Origin: Brachionus koreanus | Lineage: Eukaryota > Rotifera > Eurotatoria > Ploima > Brachionidae | NCBI GenBank assembly: GCA_016987375.1 | Contig: PJRA01000444.1 | Location: forward strand, 1,258,547 to 1,277,732 | DNA: 19,186 nt | Reading direction: 5' to 3' | Shown: piece by piece, positions 1 to 8,122 of the stretch | How the letters are laid out: every line of letters starts with the position of its first letter | Position numbering within the stretch: position 1 is the stretch's first letter | The notes under the pieces: model-generated | What the model was told of the DNA's origin: nothing | The model's database searches: none | The model's input: only the letters and a program-made list of their open reading frames with translations | Translations under genes and position numbers: made by a program

Positions 1-2
1 AA

Positions 3-140
3 AATCAAAATACATGGTCATTATTAAAGCGATTTAATACTGACTCTGGTTCCAAAGGACTACATCCTGCAATAAAGTTAAGAGAAGAGGTCGTCAGTGT
101 GCATCAACGATATGTTTACTATACAATAGCAAGGATATAA
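3..140 (+). CDS. Possible 3' end of an unrecognised gene (partial)
   Basis: An open frame enters from the left edge and runs 45 codons to a TAA at 138-140. The composition looks protein-coding, with varied residues and segments such as SLLKRFNTDSGSKGLHPAIK and REEVVSVHQRYVYYTIARI, unlike the Lys/Asn/Ile/Phe-rich noise frames around it. The density of G and C drops sharply just after the stop, as expected where a gene ends. An AATAAA lies near position 285, which could serve as its poly(A) signal. I do not recognise the family and no start is present. It could instead be an internal exon, but no good GT donor is visible before the stop. Confidence 0.35.
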   Translation, partial: NQNTWSLLKRFNTDSGSKGLHPAIKLREEVVSVHQRYVYYTIARI

Positions 141-553
141 TTTTAATTATTTTTTAGAGATTATTTAATTAATTTAAGGTATCAAAGATTATTAAATTAA
201 GTGATTAAAAATTTTTGGAGATCAATTAAATAAATATAGAAATCGTTTAAATATATCCCTTCTATTAATTATCTTAATTTTTATTGAATAAATAACATTA
301 TGCGTTTATATTAGACATTTTCTGAATAAATTTATTATTTTGTTATTCAATTAGTGGTAACTTTTATTAAATCTGCAATTGAAAAAAATTAAGAGTCATT
401 AAATTGATGTCAAATAAGAAATAAGAGCTTTTTTTATTTTTTAAATCGAGTTAAAATACTATTTGGCGCACTAATTTATTATTTTTAATAATTTTTTTTT
501 TCTAAATTAATAAAATATTTTGACGCCAACTTACCAAAATTTTGTTTAAATTT
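141..553. other. AT-rich intergenic DNA
   Basis: Very A/T-rich with homopolymer runs. I see no reading frame, RNA gene or clear repeat apart from a possible AATAAA near 285. Confidence 0.6.
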
Positions 554-655
554 ACTGGAATTCCGGGACATTGTTTATTGGATTTTTTAGCTGGTTATCT
601 TGACTGGAGTGGATTTATTTTTCAACAGGCTAGTGTCCACGCCTCAAGAGACTGA
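554..655 (+). pseudogene. Tc1/mariner transposase fragment (catalytic core scrap)
   Basis: The frame starting at 554 reads about 33 residues ending in GFIFQQASVHASRD and a TGA at 653-655. Tc1-like transposases carry a conserved FIFQQDNA..H.SR block containing the second catalytic aspartate. Here FIFQQ is followed directly by ASVHASRD, so two residues, including that aspartate, appear deleted. The preceding stretch (CLLDFLAGYLDWSG) fits the weakly conserved region before that block. No flanking transposase sequence or terminal repeats were found, so this is an isolated dead fragment. Confidence 0.6.
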
Positions 656-1203
656 TTAACAATCCATTTATTAAATTTATGATTCTTAGAATTCTTAAAA
701 ATGATTCTTAAAAATCATAGAAATTGAATAGAGCTATTGAATTAATTATTATTTGAAATAATTAAACAGGAAGCTATTTCAATTAAATTTATGCTATTGA
801 AAATTAAAATTGTTGAGAGCTTCAACATGGATTTAGACCAACCAATGTATAAAAATAAAAAATCAAATGAACATGGTGGATCATTTTACTTGCAAGAAAT
901 ATGAAGTGAAAATTTTCTAATGTAACTTTGAATAATTTCATTTAATTTTTTAAGCTTATGGGTTTATAAATTTAAAATTTTAGTCATGCGAAACAAACAG
1001 ACAAACAAATGTATTTGCCTAATTAAACAAGATATTTAAACACAAATAAATAATTTAGATAAATTTTAAAATTTAGATTCTTTTGATTTAAAATCTTAAA
1101 CAAAAGAGTTTTTCTTTTTAATTTAATTTAAAATAATTTACATTAACTATTACTAAAAAAGAAATTAACAAACGAATTTCGTCGATGTAATTTTTTCTTG
1201 CCC
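656..1203. other. AT-rich upstream region of the protease gene
   Basis: No coding sequence was found. The stretch is A/T-rich up to the TATA box of the protease gene. A small repeat of 'gattctta aaaat' units sits near 680-716, but nothing recognisable as an element. Confidence 0.5.
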
Positions 1204-1209
1204 TATAAA
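1204..1209 (+). promoter_or_regulatory. TATA box of the serine protease gene
   Basis: TATAAA (CCCTATAAAAAAAG context) lies 36 bases before the ATG at 1240. Transcription usually begins about 30 bases after a TATA box, so the 5' untranslated leader would be only a few bases long. Confidence 0.5.
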
Positions 1210-1239
1210 AAAAGCTTCATACGAAGCCAAGTAACAAGT

Positions 1240-2153
1240 ATGAAGATACTTTTATTAATTATATTTTTAAATGGCTTGATTTGGACAAAACAAAGCTCAA
1301 TAAATCCTGCTGAATGTGGTAGAAGAATAAGTGAAATAAGAAATGGCAAAGATAATAAAATAATTGGTGGAAAAGAAGCAGAAGCAGAAGACTGGGGTTG
1401 GCAGATTGCTCTCCTTTATTTTCTTCAATTTTACTGCGGAGGTTCGCTGATTAACTCTGAATGGATAGTTACTGCTGCACATCGTGTTTATCAAAATCAA
1501 AGTCCATTAGGTTATCAAGTTCAATTGGGTGTTCATAATCTGGATTTTCCTGAACAGTATTCTGTCTCAAGAACTATTTCTTAGATTATAATTTGTCCAT
1601 TTTAAAACACAAATAATTTACATAATGATATTGCACTTTTAAAATTAAGGGTAATTTCTAGAATAAACCAAAGAAAAGTCGAATTAATAACAATTTTATC
1701 TGTTTTAGGAGCCTGTTCAATTTACTTATCAAAGAATTCCAATTTGTTTGTCTGAGCAAAATTTTGATTTTTCGAGAAAAAAAAAGCTGGGCAACTGGAT
1801 GGGACTTAACGGCTTATGGTGGATTACGCTCAAATAAGCTTAAACAATTTGAATCAGAGATATTAAATAATCAATCACGTGAAGAACGATATAACTCTTA
1901 TGTTCCTCCTTTATTTGATAGCCAAGTAAATGTTTGTGCTGGTGGAAACGGAAAAAGCATTTGTAATGGAGATTCAGGCGGTCCATTGGTTGTTAAAATT
2001 GAAAATAAATGGTATCTGGCTGGAATATCTAGTTGGACGGATGAAAATGAAGGAATAGGGTGTTTTGATGGAGGTGTTTTTGCAAAGGCAAGTCATTACA
2101 CTGACTGGATAGAAAAAAATATAAGAGGTAATTTATTGTATTTAATATTTTAA
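1240..2153 (+). pseudogene. Secreted chymotrypsin-fold serine protease (S1 family), probably inactivated
   Basis: The ATG at 1240 begins a signal peptide (MKILLLIIFLNGLIW), then a short pro-region with a cysteine (AECGRR), the activation site K|IIGG, the His57 block TAAH, the Asp102 block NDIALLKL and the Ser195 block GDSGGP. The pro-region cysteine could pair with the one in IPICLS, as in chymotrypsinogens. The residue six before the active serine appears to be Ser, which favours chymotrypsin- or elastase-like rather than trypsin-like specificity. One phase-0 intron (1651-1708, 58 bases, GT..TTTTAG) is evident. Lesions: in-frame TAG at 1582-1584 and TAA at 1603-1605, one extra A in the nine-A run at 1777-1785, and Arg and Tyr in place of cysteines next to the active His (AAHRV) and in EERYNSY. 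Homology continues in the same frame through both stops. The frameshift alone could be a sequencing error; the whole set points to a pseudogene. A putative AATAAA lies near 2182. Confidence 0.85.
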
Positions 2154-2354
2154 TTAGTTAAACTTGCTTTACCGGGCTGAAAAATAAAAGTTGAGAAGAC
2201 TAAAAAAAATTTATTTTATTCATAGCTAATTATTTTTTCATAACTAGATTCATCATCATCGTCTTCGTCATTCCAATTTCATCGAGATCAGTTTCAAATT
2301 AATTTTTTTGAAATACAACTAATATTTCTTTTTAGCTTTTTTATTTTATATCAA

Positions 2355-2402
2355 TTACAAGGATACGTCAGTTGATACAGTTTGCACAACGATTTTTGGA
2401 CC
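2355..2402 (-). other. Possible short terminal exon, minus strand
   Basis: On the minus strand a pyrimidine-rich stretch ending in AAG (just above 2402) is followed by an open frame reading GPKIVVQTVSTDVSL and TAA at 2355-2357. An AATAAA-like signal occurs a little downstream. The residues look coding but no convincing upstream exon was found. This is a weak call. Confidence 0.2.
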
Positions 2403-2688
2403 CTTAGAAAAAAAGTTATTTGTTTTTGTTTTTTGTTCCAAAATTCACAGTGCCGTTTTTTTCTTTATGCAAAACAGATTTTAATTACATCGAATATAAA
2501 ATGATTAATAATCATTAAAATTTAACTTGTGAAATTTTTTAGGATTTTTAATTTCTAAAGAAAAAGTCTTAGTTTTTAAAAAAAAAATAAAAATGAATTT
2601 AAAATTTAAAATTTTTCTATTTTATATATTATAAATATAGTTGTGAATAAATAACTTTATAATTAAATGTCAAAAATTGTTTTTTTGA

Positions 2689-2771
2689 ATTTTAATCGTT
2701 AAAAATAATTATAGACAGTTAAATTTAATAGCATCATCAATTATTATGCTATTAAATTTAACGATTAAAAT
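2689..2771. repeat. 26-base inverted repeat interrupted by a 20-base insertion
   Basis: The right arm (2746-2771) matches the reverse complement of a left arm split into 2689-2703 and 2724-2734. The 20 bases between the two left pieces end with a second copy of GTTAAA. The inner 17 bases (2718-2734 against 2746-2762) pair perfectly across an 11-base loop. It could form a cruciform or an RNA hairpin, or be the remains of a MITE. Confidence 0.7.
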
Positions 2772-2947
2772 GTATAAATAATATCTTGAAAACGAATTTT
2801 ACGAATGAAGAAAAAGCTCAGTATTTATTCAATAAAGGAGTCATATTAGAACAGCAAAGTAGACACTTTGAAGCAATAAAATTTTACCGAATGTCAATGC
2901 AACTTGATGCTGTCATTCTTATTCTAAAATTCAAAAATTTTGATTAA
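2768..2947 (+). pseudogene. FBXO9-like TPR-region fragment
   Basis: The frame through 2801 reads NEEKAQYLFNKGVILEQQ followed by HFEAIKFYRMSMQLD and stops at 2945-2947. This matches the tetratricopeptide segment near the start of the F-box protein FBXO9 (pattern EEKA..LF.KGVELEQ....EAIKFYR.A.QL). After QLD the match decays (AVILILKF) and the frame ends, with no F-box or other exon found nearby. FBXO9 is a substrate adaptor of SCF ubiquitin ligases. This piece is best read as an isolated duplicate or pseudogene exon, although a divergent real exon cannot be excluded. Confidence 0.5.
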
Positions 2948-3445
2948 CTTAGAATTTTAAAATTCTGATTTTAAAAGAATATACTCAATTTGAGAATATG
3001 GCTTTTAATTAAATAGCATTTTTCGGGAGTTAAATTTTGCGCTATTAATTTAATTTTTTAAAAATTAAGAATCTTATAGCACTTTTTTATCTATTATCCA
3101 TACAATCAATTAATATTTTTTAAATGATATTTAATGTTTTGGCGCCTTTTTTGAACCAATTTGAAAACTTTTAATCAAAAAAGACTGTTGCTATGTTTAT
3201 TTAATTGTTTAACAGAAATAAACTAATTCCTCCTAACCTCATATACAAATCTTTTAACATGACGAAGATTTTTTTCCAGTACAACCATTGTAAAAAAAAA
3301 AAAAATTTTATAAATATAGTTGTGAATAACTTTAATTATTTTGATTGAAAAATTTAAATTAATTTTTTTTTAATTAAAAGTCCTTTATTCTTTCTAAATA
3401 AATATTAAATTTTTGTTAAAATAAAAGCATTCATTCTTACGTTCT
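2948..3445. other. AT-rich intergenic DNA
   Basis: Nothing coding was recognised. It contains one of the direct repeats (3308-3337) and A/T homopolymers. Confidence 0.5.
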
Positions 3446-3475
3446 GAATAATTTAATCTCTGAATTAAATTATTC
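3446..3475. repeat. Perfect 12-bp hairpin
   Basis: GAATAATTTAAT (3446-3457) and ATTAAATTATTC (3464-3475) are exact reverse complements with a six-base loop CTCTGA. It lies about 40 bases before the short frame at 3514. Confidence 0.6.
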
Positions 3476-3513
3476 TGAATGGGGGATGACTTTTTGACAT
3501 TTTTGATAAAAAA

Positions 3514-3660
3514 ATGGTGAATAAAATTGAAATCAAAAGTGATGATGAAACAATTGGATTCAGAGCTTATCTTGATTATTCATTTAATGATTTGGTTACA
3601 AAATTATTGTTAAATAAAGTTATTTTGAAATCATTTTCAATCAGACAATATTTTCGATAA
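3514..3660 (+). CDS. Short ORF of unknown origin, 48 residues
   Basis: ATG at 3514 opens a frame of 48 codons, ending in TAA at 3658-3660. It starts MVNKIEIKSDDETIGFRAYL and continues DYSFNDLVTKLLLN. It is richer in acidic and mixed residues than neighbouring noise frames, so it may be coding or a remnant. The segment DDETIGFRAYLDY loosely recalls a D-x-x-x-x-YRAYL pattern in capsid-like proteins of large mobile elements, but the match is too short to assign. No promoter or poly(A) signal was identified. Confidence 0.3.
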   Translation: MVNKIEIKSDDETIGFRAYLDYSFNDLVTKLLLNKVILKSFSIRQYFR

Positions 3661-3712
3661 TTCTATTTTATATGAGAGAATAATTATTTTTCAATAATAA
3701 AATAATCCAAGT

Positions 3713-3904
3713 TTAATTTTTTTTACCATTAAATATAATATGAGTGCCATTGTTTAAAATTTCCTCCACTGGGTTTTTACCAATAACTGATAATTGATTG
3801 ATAGGCTTTTGTAAATTTTCAACGTGAGTTTCCATTACGTCAAGTCGAGTTTCGATACCATTACTTAATTGAGTAATTGCATTTAATATCAGCTGTGTTT
3901 CCAT
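3713..3904 (-). CDS. Small coiled-coil ORF, member of a local repeat family
   Basis: The 63-residue frame begins METQLILNAITQLSNGIETR and continues with regularly spaced Leu/Val/Met (LDVMETHVENLQKPINQLS), which predicts a short coiled coil. On the minus strand the ATG is directly preceded by TTTTAG, a good 3' splice site, so this may be an exon rather than a whole gene. The first 25 residues resemble the minus-strand frame at 7808-8008 (KTLILNEITQLSKSIIIRI), indicating a repeated element or gene family. Family and function are not recognised. Confidence 0.4.
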   Translation of the reverse strand: METQLILNAITQLSNGIETRLDVMETHVENLQKPINQLSVIGKNPVEEILNNGTHIIFNGKKN

Positions 3905-4386
3905 CTAAAATTATTTAAATCGTATTTGAAATGACGTCAAAATAAAACTAAAGATATAATTTTTAAAAATTGAAGCTATATCTATTAATTTTTAGAATTT
4001 ATGAAAATTGAACTTAATGGTTTTTAGCATAAGCCAGAAATTTTAAGAAAATTTAAATAATTACTAAAACACACAACTTAAATTTAATAATAAAACTTAA
4101 ATTTGTTAAAATAAACAATTTTCATTAATAGAGTATTGTGAAAAAGTTAGAAAGCGACTTAAATTCTTATTGTTTATTTGAGTTTAAGTTGTAATAAAAT
4201 TGGATAGCATTGATATATTGAAACCATTTTTTGTCGGCCAAATTTTTCATTCAATTTGATCAAAATAAAAAAAAATTGAAATAAAATGACAATCCATTCA
4301 TTTTTTATTTTGATTAGAAGAATACAATCCAAATTGCTTAATTTTTTAAATTGTAAATAAGTTAAGAACCGATTTGAATAATGCTT
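3905..4386. other. AT-rich intergenic DNA
   Basis: No gene, RNA or clear repeat was recognised between the coiled-coil ORF and the Tc1 fragments. Confidence 0.5.
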
Positions 4387-4689
4387 CTAATAACGTATTA
4401 AACCGCCATTATTTTTCAAACACTCACTAATTCTTTTTGGCATTGAGTCTTCTAAGTTCTCTAAAATGGATTTTGGTGTATTATTAGAATACTTGAGACG
4501 ATTTCTCTCAGCTCATCTAACGATTCTGGCTTTTGCAGTCTTTTTATCGAGCCAGTTCCATAAGTTTTCAATGCAATTCAGGTTTGGACTGTTCGCAGGC
4601 CAAGATAAGACTTGAATATTTTGCTTTTGGAACCATTTCTTCACTATTTTGGCATGATGACAAGGAGCATTTTCTGTCTCAATGTAAAA
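4387..4689 (-). pseudogene. Tc1-family transposase, C-terminal third
   Basis: On the minus strand the frame reads FYIETENAPCHHAKIVKKWF, then VLSWPANSPNLNCIENLW, the classic Tc1 block carrying the second and third catalytic residues. It continues through SNTPKSILENLEDSMPKRIS and CLKNNGGLIRY to a natural TAG end at 4387-4389. One in-frame TGA (4513-4515) interrupts it, and the second catalytic aspartate reads as Glu (ENAPCH rather than DNAPCH). The third acidic residue (IENLW) is kept. Its missing upstream part lies next to it in opposite orientation (4687-4904), so the copy is rearranged as well as mutated. Confidence 0.88.
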
Positions 4690-4904
4690 TCATGGAACAA
4701 AGCTAAATGGAGACAAATAATGTTCAGTGAAAAATGAGCATTTAAGTAGACAAAAGAAAAAATCGGATTCAGACAAGAAGGATGTCATCAGAAAAGTATA
4801 ATGAAGAATACATTATTAAACGAAAAAAGCAAGCAAGTGGTTCTACTGGAATATGGTGCTGCATGAGCTACTATGGTATAGGAATTTTTTCTTTATTTGA
4901 CGGA
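4687..4904 (+). pseudogene. Tc1-family transposase, middle part, inverted against its C-terminus
   Basis: The plus strand reads KSWNKAKWRQIMFSEK and then, after stops and a frame change, YIIKRKKQASGSTGIWCCMS followed by YYGIGIFSLFDG. This corresponds to the Tc1 region around FSDES and the G.SVMVWGCMSYYGIG.L block, which normally lies directly before the piece encoded on the other strand. The first catalytic Asp reads Glu (FSEK). The junction of the two pieces falls at about 4687-4690. After about 4904 the similarity fades. Confidence 0.75.
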
Positions 4905-5442
4905 TAACTCATAACTATCTATATTTCCTTGATAATTCATAGATTAACACTATAAGCACCGACTATTTTTTCATTTTTTTTCAAAAATGTGTTTTAAAAT
5001 AACTTAAATAATCTTAAAAAATAAAAACATTTTTTGAAGAAAATTTTAAAATCTACATAATTCAATAAAGATTGATTTATCTTTGCTTGACTCAATGCTA
5101 AATTCTCACAGATATCTTGATTTTTTAAGACTATATTGTCATATTTAATTGGATTTTTGTTTTTTCGTTATTATAATTTTTAAATCAAAATAAAACTATC
5201 TTAATATTTTAAATTCAAATTAAATTTTCAAATAATTTATTTATTAAAAATGCACATCATTAAAAAAAAAATTGATAAAATTTAATTTGTGACAGCAGAA
5301 ATGTCTCAAAACCAAATTCTTAATTACACTTGATCTTCTTAACATTAATTTAAAAAAAAATCAAAAGACATTGCCCGGTTGTTTTTCATTATTTGACAGA
5401 TTTTGGTATTCAACGATACATAGAAATTAGTAGGAAGTTCCT
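4905..5442. other. AT-rich intergenic DNA
   Basis: No gene recognised. A short stretch at 5285-5410 is slightly less A/T-rich but has no sustained frame. Confidence 0.45.
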
Positions 5443-5764
5443 TTAAAATCCTATATGTAAAAAATTTTTCATATTAATTTTCTTTTGATGTGAAGTGTAG
5501 TTATTTTTGAAATTATTACTACAGGAATCAATGGTTGGACCCATCTCAACCAACTTAGCCAGTCGTGAAAAGAGTTTGCTTAGATTAAAAGATGATATTG
5601 TTAATTTGATGGATTTTTCAAGGGTTAGCAACCCAAACTTCTTTCTCATCCTCATCCGACAAGTCCAAATTCTTAATCATTTTCTTTCAATGGCTCATGT
5701 TTTTAGAAGATTAATTAGCTGGTTAAAAAAAAATAATACGCAAAATTTTTACTCAATTTTGTGA
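5443..5764. other. Coding-like island, strand undecided
   Basis: Both strands are open here. The plus frame follows a good 3' splice site (TTACTACAG just before 5525) and reads ESMVGPISTNLASREKSLLR then LKDDIVNLMDFSRVSNPNFF. The minus frame reads FGLLTLEKSIKLTISSFNLS, and in another minus frame NLDLSDEDEKEVWVANP. The base composition is less A/T-rich than its flanks, suggesting present or former coding sequence. I recognise no family and cannot decide the strand. Confidence 0.25.
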
Positions 5765-6104
5765 TCGAATTTGTTATATCATTATAGAAACTAGCCTATT
5801 TTTAAAAAAAAAAAGAAGGTTGTTTTTTTTTTCAAAAATTTTGTCGCCAAAAATTTTTATTTGTTTATGCTAACGTTAAAAAAGTAACAGCTATATACTA
5901 ACTTGTTTAAAATCACTAAGACAAAAGCAATAACCAAGACAATCCCATTTAAATCTTTCATAATTGAATCCTAGAATAAGGATTAGCAATGATATTAATA
6001 TATAAGGAGTTCTATAAAAAAAAACTATTTATATTGTCTAATTTTATATATTTTAAAATCAAAAATAACTAAATTTTTAAATTAGAGTAGAAGTATTTGA
6101 TTAA
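5765..6104. other. Upstream region of the SHFL-like gene
   Basis: A/T-rich. A TATATA-containing stretch lies about 60 bases before the ATG, but no convincing TATA box can be chosen. Confidence 0.35.
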
Positions 6105-6521
6105 ATGGAATTTGATTTAAATCGTCGTAAGTCCCAGTTCATACACCAATTCAAGTGTTCATGCTCTGATCATCGATGGTGGGGCTCATCTGCAAACAAT
6201 AAATGCAAGAATTGCAAATCAACCGTAAAACCACTGAAATTAGAAGAAACCATCGGAATAGGCTGGTTCGAGTGCAAATGTCGTCGGCGATATGCTGGCT
6301 TTTGTAAAGGAAGCGTTACTTCAAAGTGTCATACATGTCAAATAGAAAACTTTGCTTTATTTATAGTTCCTGGTGAAAGAGCTGATAAAGAAGAAAATAG
6401 ATCAAAGAATGCTCACTATTGTGCTGTTTGTCGTGGAGATGATTATTGTCCAATTGTAGAAAACTGTAAGAGACAAAATAATAATTTAAAACCTAGAAAG
6501 TCAAATTTTTCTAAAAAATAA
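6105..6521 (+). CDS. SHFL (C19orf66/Shiftless)-like zinc-binding protein
   Basis: An intact single-exon frame of 138 residues. Cysteine pairs are regularly spaced: C18-x-C20, C34-x2-C37, C57-x-C59, C75-x2-C78 and C106-x2-C109, with C115 and C121 near the end. The order of conserved features (aromatic WW after the first pair, CKNCK, GIGWFECKC, a YAGFCKG segment, then CHTC) parallels the core of vertebrate SHFL, with FxC..C...WW, CxxCK, WGIAEFxCxC, GFG and CxxC. Human SHFL is an interferon-induced RNA-binding protein that blocks programmed -1 ribosomal frameshifting and restricts RNA viruses. This protein is about half its length and lacks the long acidic tail; its own tail is basic (KPRKSNFSKK). 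Related 3CxxC zinc-ribbon proteins (RTP family) are the main alternative. Codon use and a good AATAAA at 6541 support a live gene. Antiviral function is inference from homology only. Confidence 0.75.
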   Translation: MEFDLNRRKSQFIHQFKCSCSDHRWWGSSANNKCKNCKSTVKPLKLEETIGIGWFECKCRRRYAGFCKGSVTSKCHTCQIENFALFIVPGERADKEENRSKNAHYCAVCRGDDYCPIVENCKRQNNNLKPRKSNFSKK

Positions 6522-6540
6522 TTTAAATAATTTTAATTTT

Positions 6541-6546
6541 AATAAA
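6541..6546 (+). terminator. Poly(A) signal of the SHFL-like gene
   Basis: AATAAA 20 bases after the stop codon, in the usual position for a short 3' untranslated region. Confidence 0.5.
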
Positions 6547-7189
6547 ACCAAATCAAAAATCTATGTTTATATATTTTTTTAATTTATTTATTAACACTTA
6601 AATATCATATCGAAGATTTGATAGTAAAATATAGCAAAACTAAATCAGGCCATCTGAATTATTTTGGAAACTTTGTTAGTAGTTTTTTATTTATATTTTT
6701 ATAAAAAGAAATGCTTTCAAACTTCAAATGATCAAATTTAAAAAAAAAATTAAATATAATTTTAAGCTTAATTTAAGTAACCAAAACTTTGACTTAAAAC
6801 TTGTGTTTTTTTAAATAACTAGGCTTTAATGGGAATTAACCGTTCCTCTATTTAAAACTCTTAGCAAAAATAACTGGCCCTGAAATGATGACTGTAATGA
6901 TCATTCAGAATTTTACATGAAAAAATTAGGTTAAGTCATAAATTTGACTTGAATTTTGTTGACTTAGACTTAACACTGTGTCTTAAAAGTAAACAGTCTT
7001 TTCAAAAAATATATATCACAAATATTTTTTTTAATTTGAATGGTTTAATTTTGGGTGGTAAAATTATGATAAATTGAATGAAATTGAAAATTGAAAACTT
7101 ATTATAAGTCAAGTCATTTGCCTAGCTAAATCTAAAGCATATCGTTTAATTCAGTCTATTTATTATTCACCTTGATTATAACAGTCCCG
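6547..7189. other. AT-rich intergenic DNA
   Basis: No coding sequence was found. The words GACTTA and related forms recur around 6790-6990 but without a clear repeat unit. Confidence 0.45.
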
Positions 7190-7191
7190 TT

Positions 7192-7558
7192 TTGATGTCA
7201 ACGTCCTGCGAAACTAAAGCATATATCAAAAGGGTCAATAACAGAATGCTAAAAATCTTTGAAAATAAGAAATTATTAAATGAGCATATCGAATCAATGT
7301 GTTTCAGAATATCTTGAATGGTTTTAAGTTATTCATAAATATAGGAAAAACGAGTTTGAATGTTTAGATTGGTTTCTTAATGGTGGAAGTTTGGTTTCTC
7401 AAAATCTTATACCAAGGCATGAATTTTTGGAGGAAAGACAAAAAGGCTTTTAATTTGAAAATAATTTTTTTTAAACCAGTACCTAATATTGTTCGTAGAA
7501 TTGGCGAGCTTAAATGTTTTTATCTTATTTTTAAAACTCAAAGTAAAACACTTTTATA
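7192..7558 (+). pseudogene. Broken coding-like islands of unknown family
   Basis: Three adjoining plus-strand frames look coding. The first reads SCETKAYIKRVNNRMLKIFE and NEHIESMCFRIS up to about 7315. The second reads MSISNQCVSEYLEWF, a TAA, then HKYRKNEFECLDWFLNGGSL and NLIPRHEFLEERQKGF to about 7452. The third reads KPVPNIVRRIGELKCF to about 7558. The frame changes and the internal stop prevent one continuous protein. Either this is a decayed gene or several exons whose splice sites I cannot place. I do not recognise it. Confidence 0.3.
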
Positions 7559-7807
7559 GAAAATTAAACTAAATTTTTGTGCTATTTTTTTTCTACAGCC
7601 GTTATTCGGTTAAAAAAGCTTTTAATTTTTACAAACTTTTTTATTTAAATAATTTTTAAAAGATTGAAAAAAAAGCAAGGTTATTTAATTTAGTGGAAGA
7701 ATTATAAGAAAAAGTATGCATCTTAGAAATTAAAATGGTATTTATAAAAGTATAAATTAAAAAATCAAAACATTTATGAAGAAGACTTATGACAATTGAA
7801 AATGTTT

Positions 7808-8060
7808 TCATATGATAAAGAATAACTCTAAAATATAATAATTAAAAATTTTAATTGTATAAATTAATAAGTTTAAATCAATAGTTTTAATCCGAATTAT
7901 GATACTTTTACTGAGTTGAGTAATTTCGTTTAATATCAGTGTTTTCATTTTAACTGCAATATTCTTTCTGATCACGATTTTAAATGATTCTTTTATCAGC
8001 TCTTGCACAATTTTTTGCTGTTTATTAATGAAGCTCCTTTTTATACGTTTTCTAGGTTTA
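7808..8060 (-). repeat. Repeat family copy with coiled-coil-like frame
   Basis: The minus-strand frame from about 8060 reads PRKRIKRSFINKQQKIVQEL, IKESFKIVIRKN and then KMKTLILNEITQLSKSI before running into low-complexity Ile/Leu/Asn. Its second part resembles the ORF at 3713-3904, and its first part is duplicated at 8453-8556. The frame is open but its end looks degenerate, so it is probably a decaying copy of a repeated gene or element. Confidence 0.4.
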
Positions 8061-8103
8061 TCAGTTTATCTTCTTATAATAACACCAATTACTAAGATTT
8101 ACT

Positions 8104-8122
8104 CTAAACCCTAACCCTAAAC
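8104..8122 (+). repeat. Telomere-like interstitial motif
   Basis: TAAACCCTAACCCTAAACC is about three units of CCCTAA/CCCTAAA, the C-rich telomere word of many eukaryotes. It is too short to be a functional telomere. Confidence 0.5.

Larger units (their letters stand above)
2629..3337. repeat. Pair of direct repeats (2629-2665 and 3308-3337)
   Basis: The 22-base unit starting TTATAAATATAGTTGTG occurs exactly at 2629-2650 and 3308-3329, and the similarity continues with small indels (CTTTA..ATTA). The two copies bracket about 640 bases that hold the large inverted repeat and the FBXO9-like scrap. No transposase or terminal inverted repeats were seen, so whether they mark an insertion is unknown. 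Confidence 0.55.

Noticed and set aside
1198..1239. Longer N-terminus of the protease beginning at 1198
   Set aside because: The codon at 1198 is TTG, the stretch includes the TATA box, and the signal peptide begins at the ATG at 1240.
1297..1500. Minus-strand 67-codon frame
   Set aside because: It is antisense to the protease exon and has no recognisable features.
1582..1605. Reassigned stop codons (alternative genetic code) as explanation for TAG and TAA in the protease
   Set aside because: Other genes in the window end at TAA in the expected places, and the protease also has a frameshift and lost cysteines.
2129..2164. A further 3' intron in the protease after WIEKNI
   Set aside because: The GT..AG pair would enclose only about 32 bases, well below the 54-61 bases of the other introns here.
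2224..2285. Acidic minus-strand C-terminus (NDEDDDDESSYE)
   Set aside because: It depends on a short GAT/GAA-rich run and stops close upstream; no exon boundary supports it.
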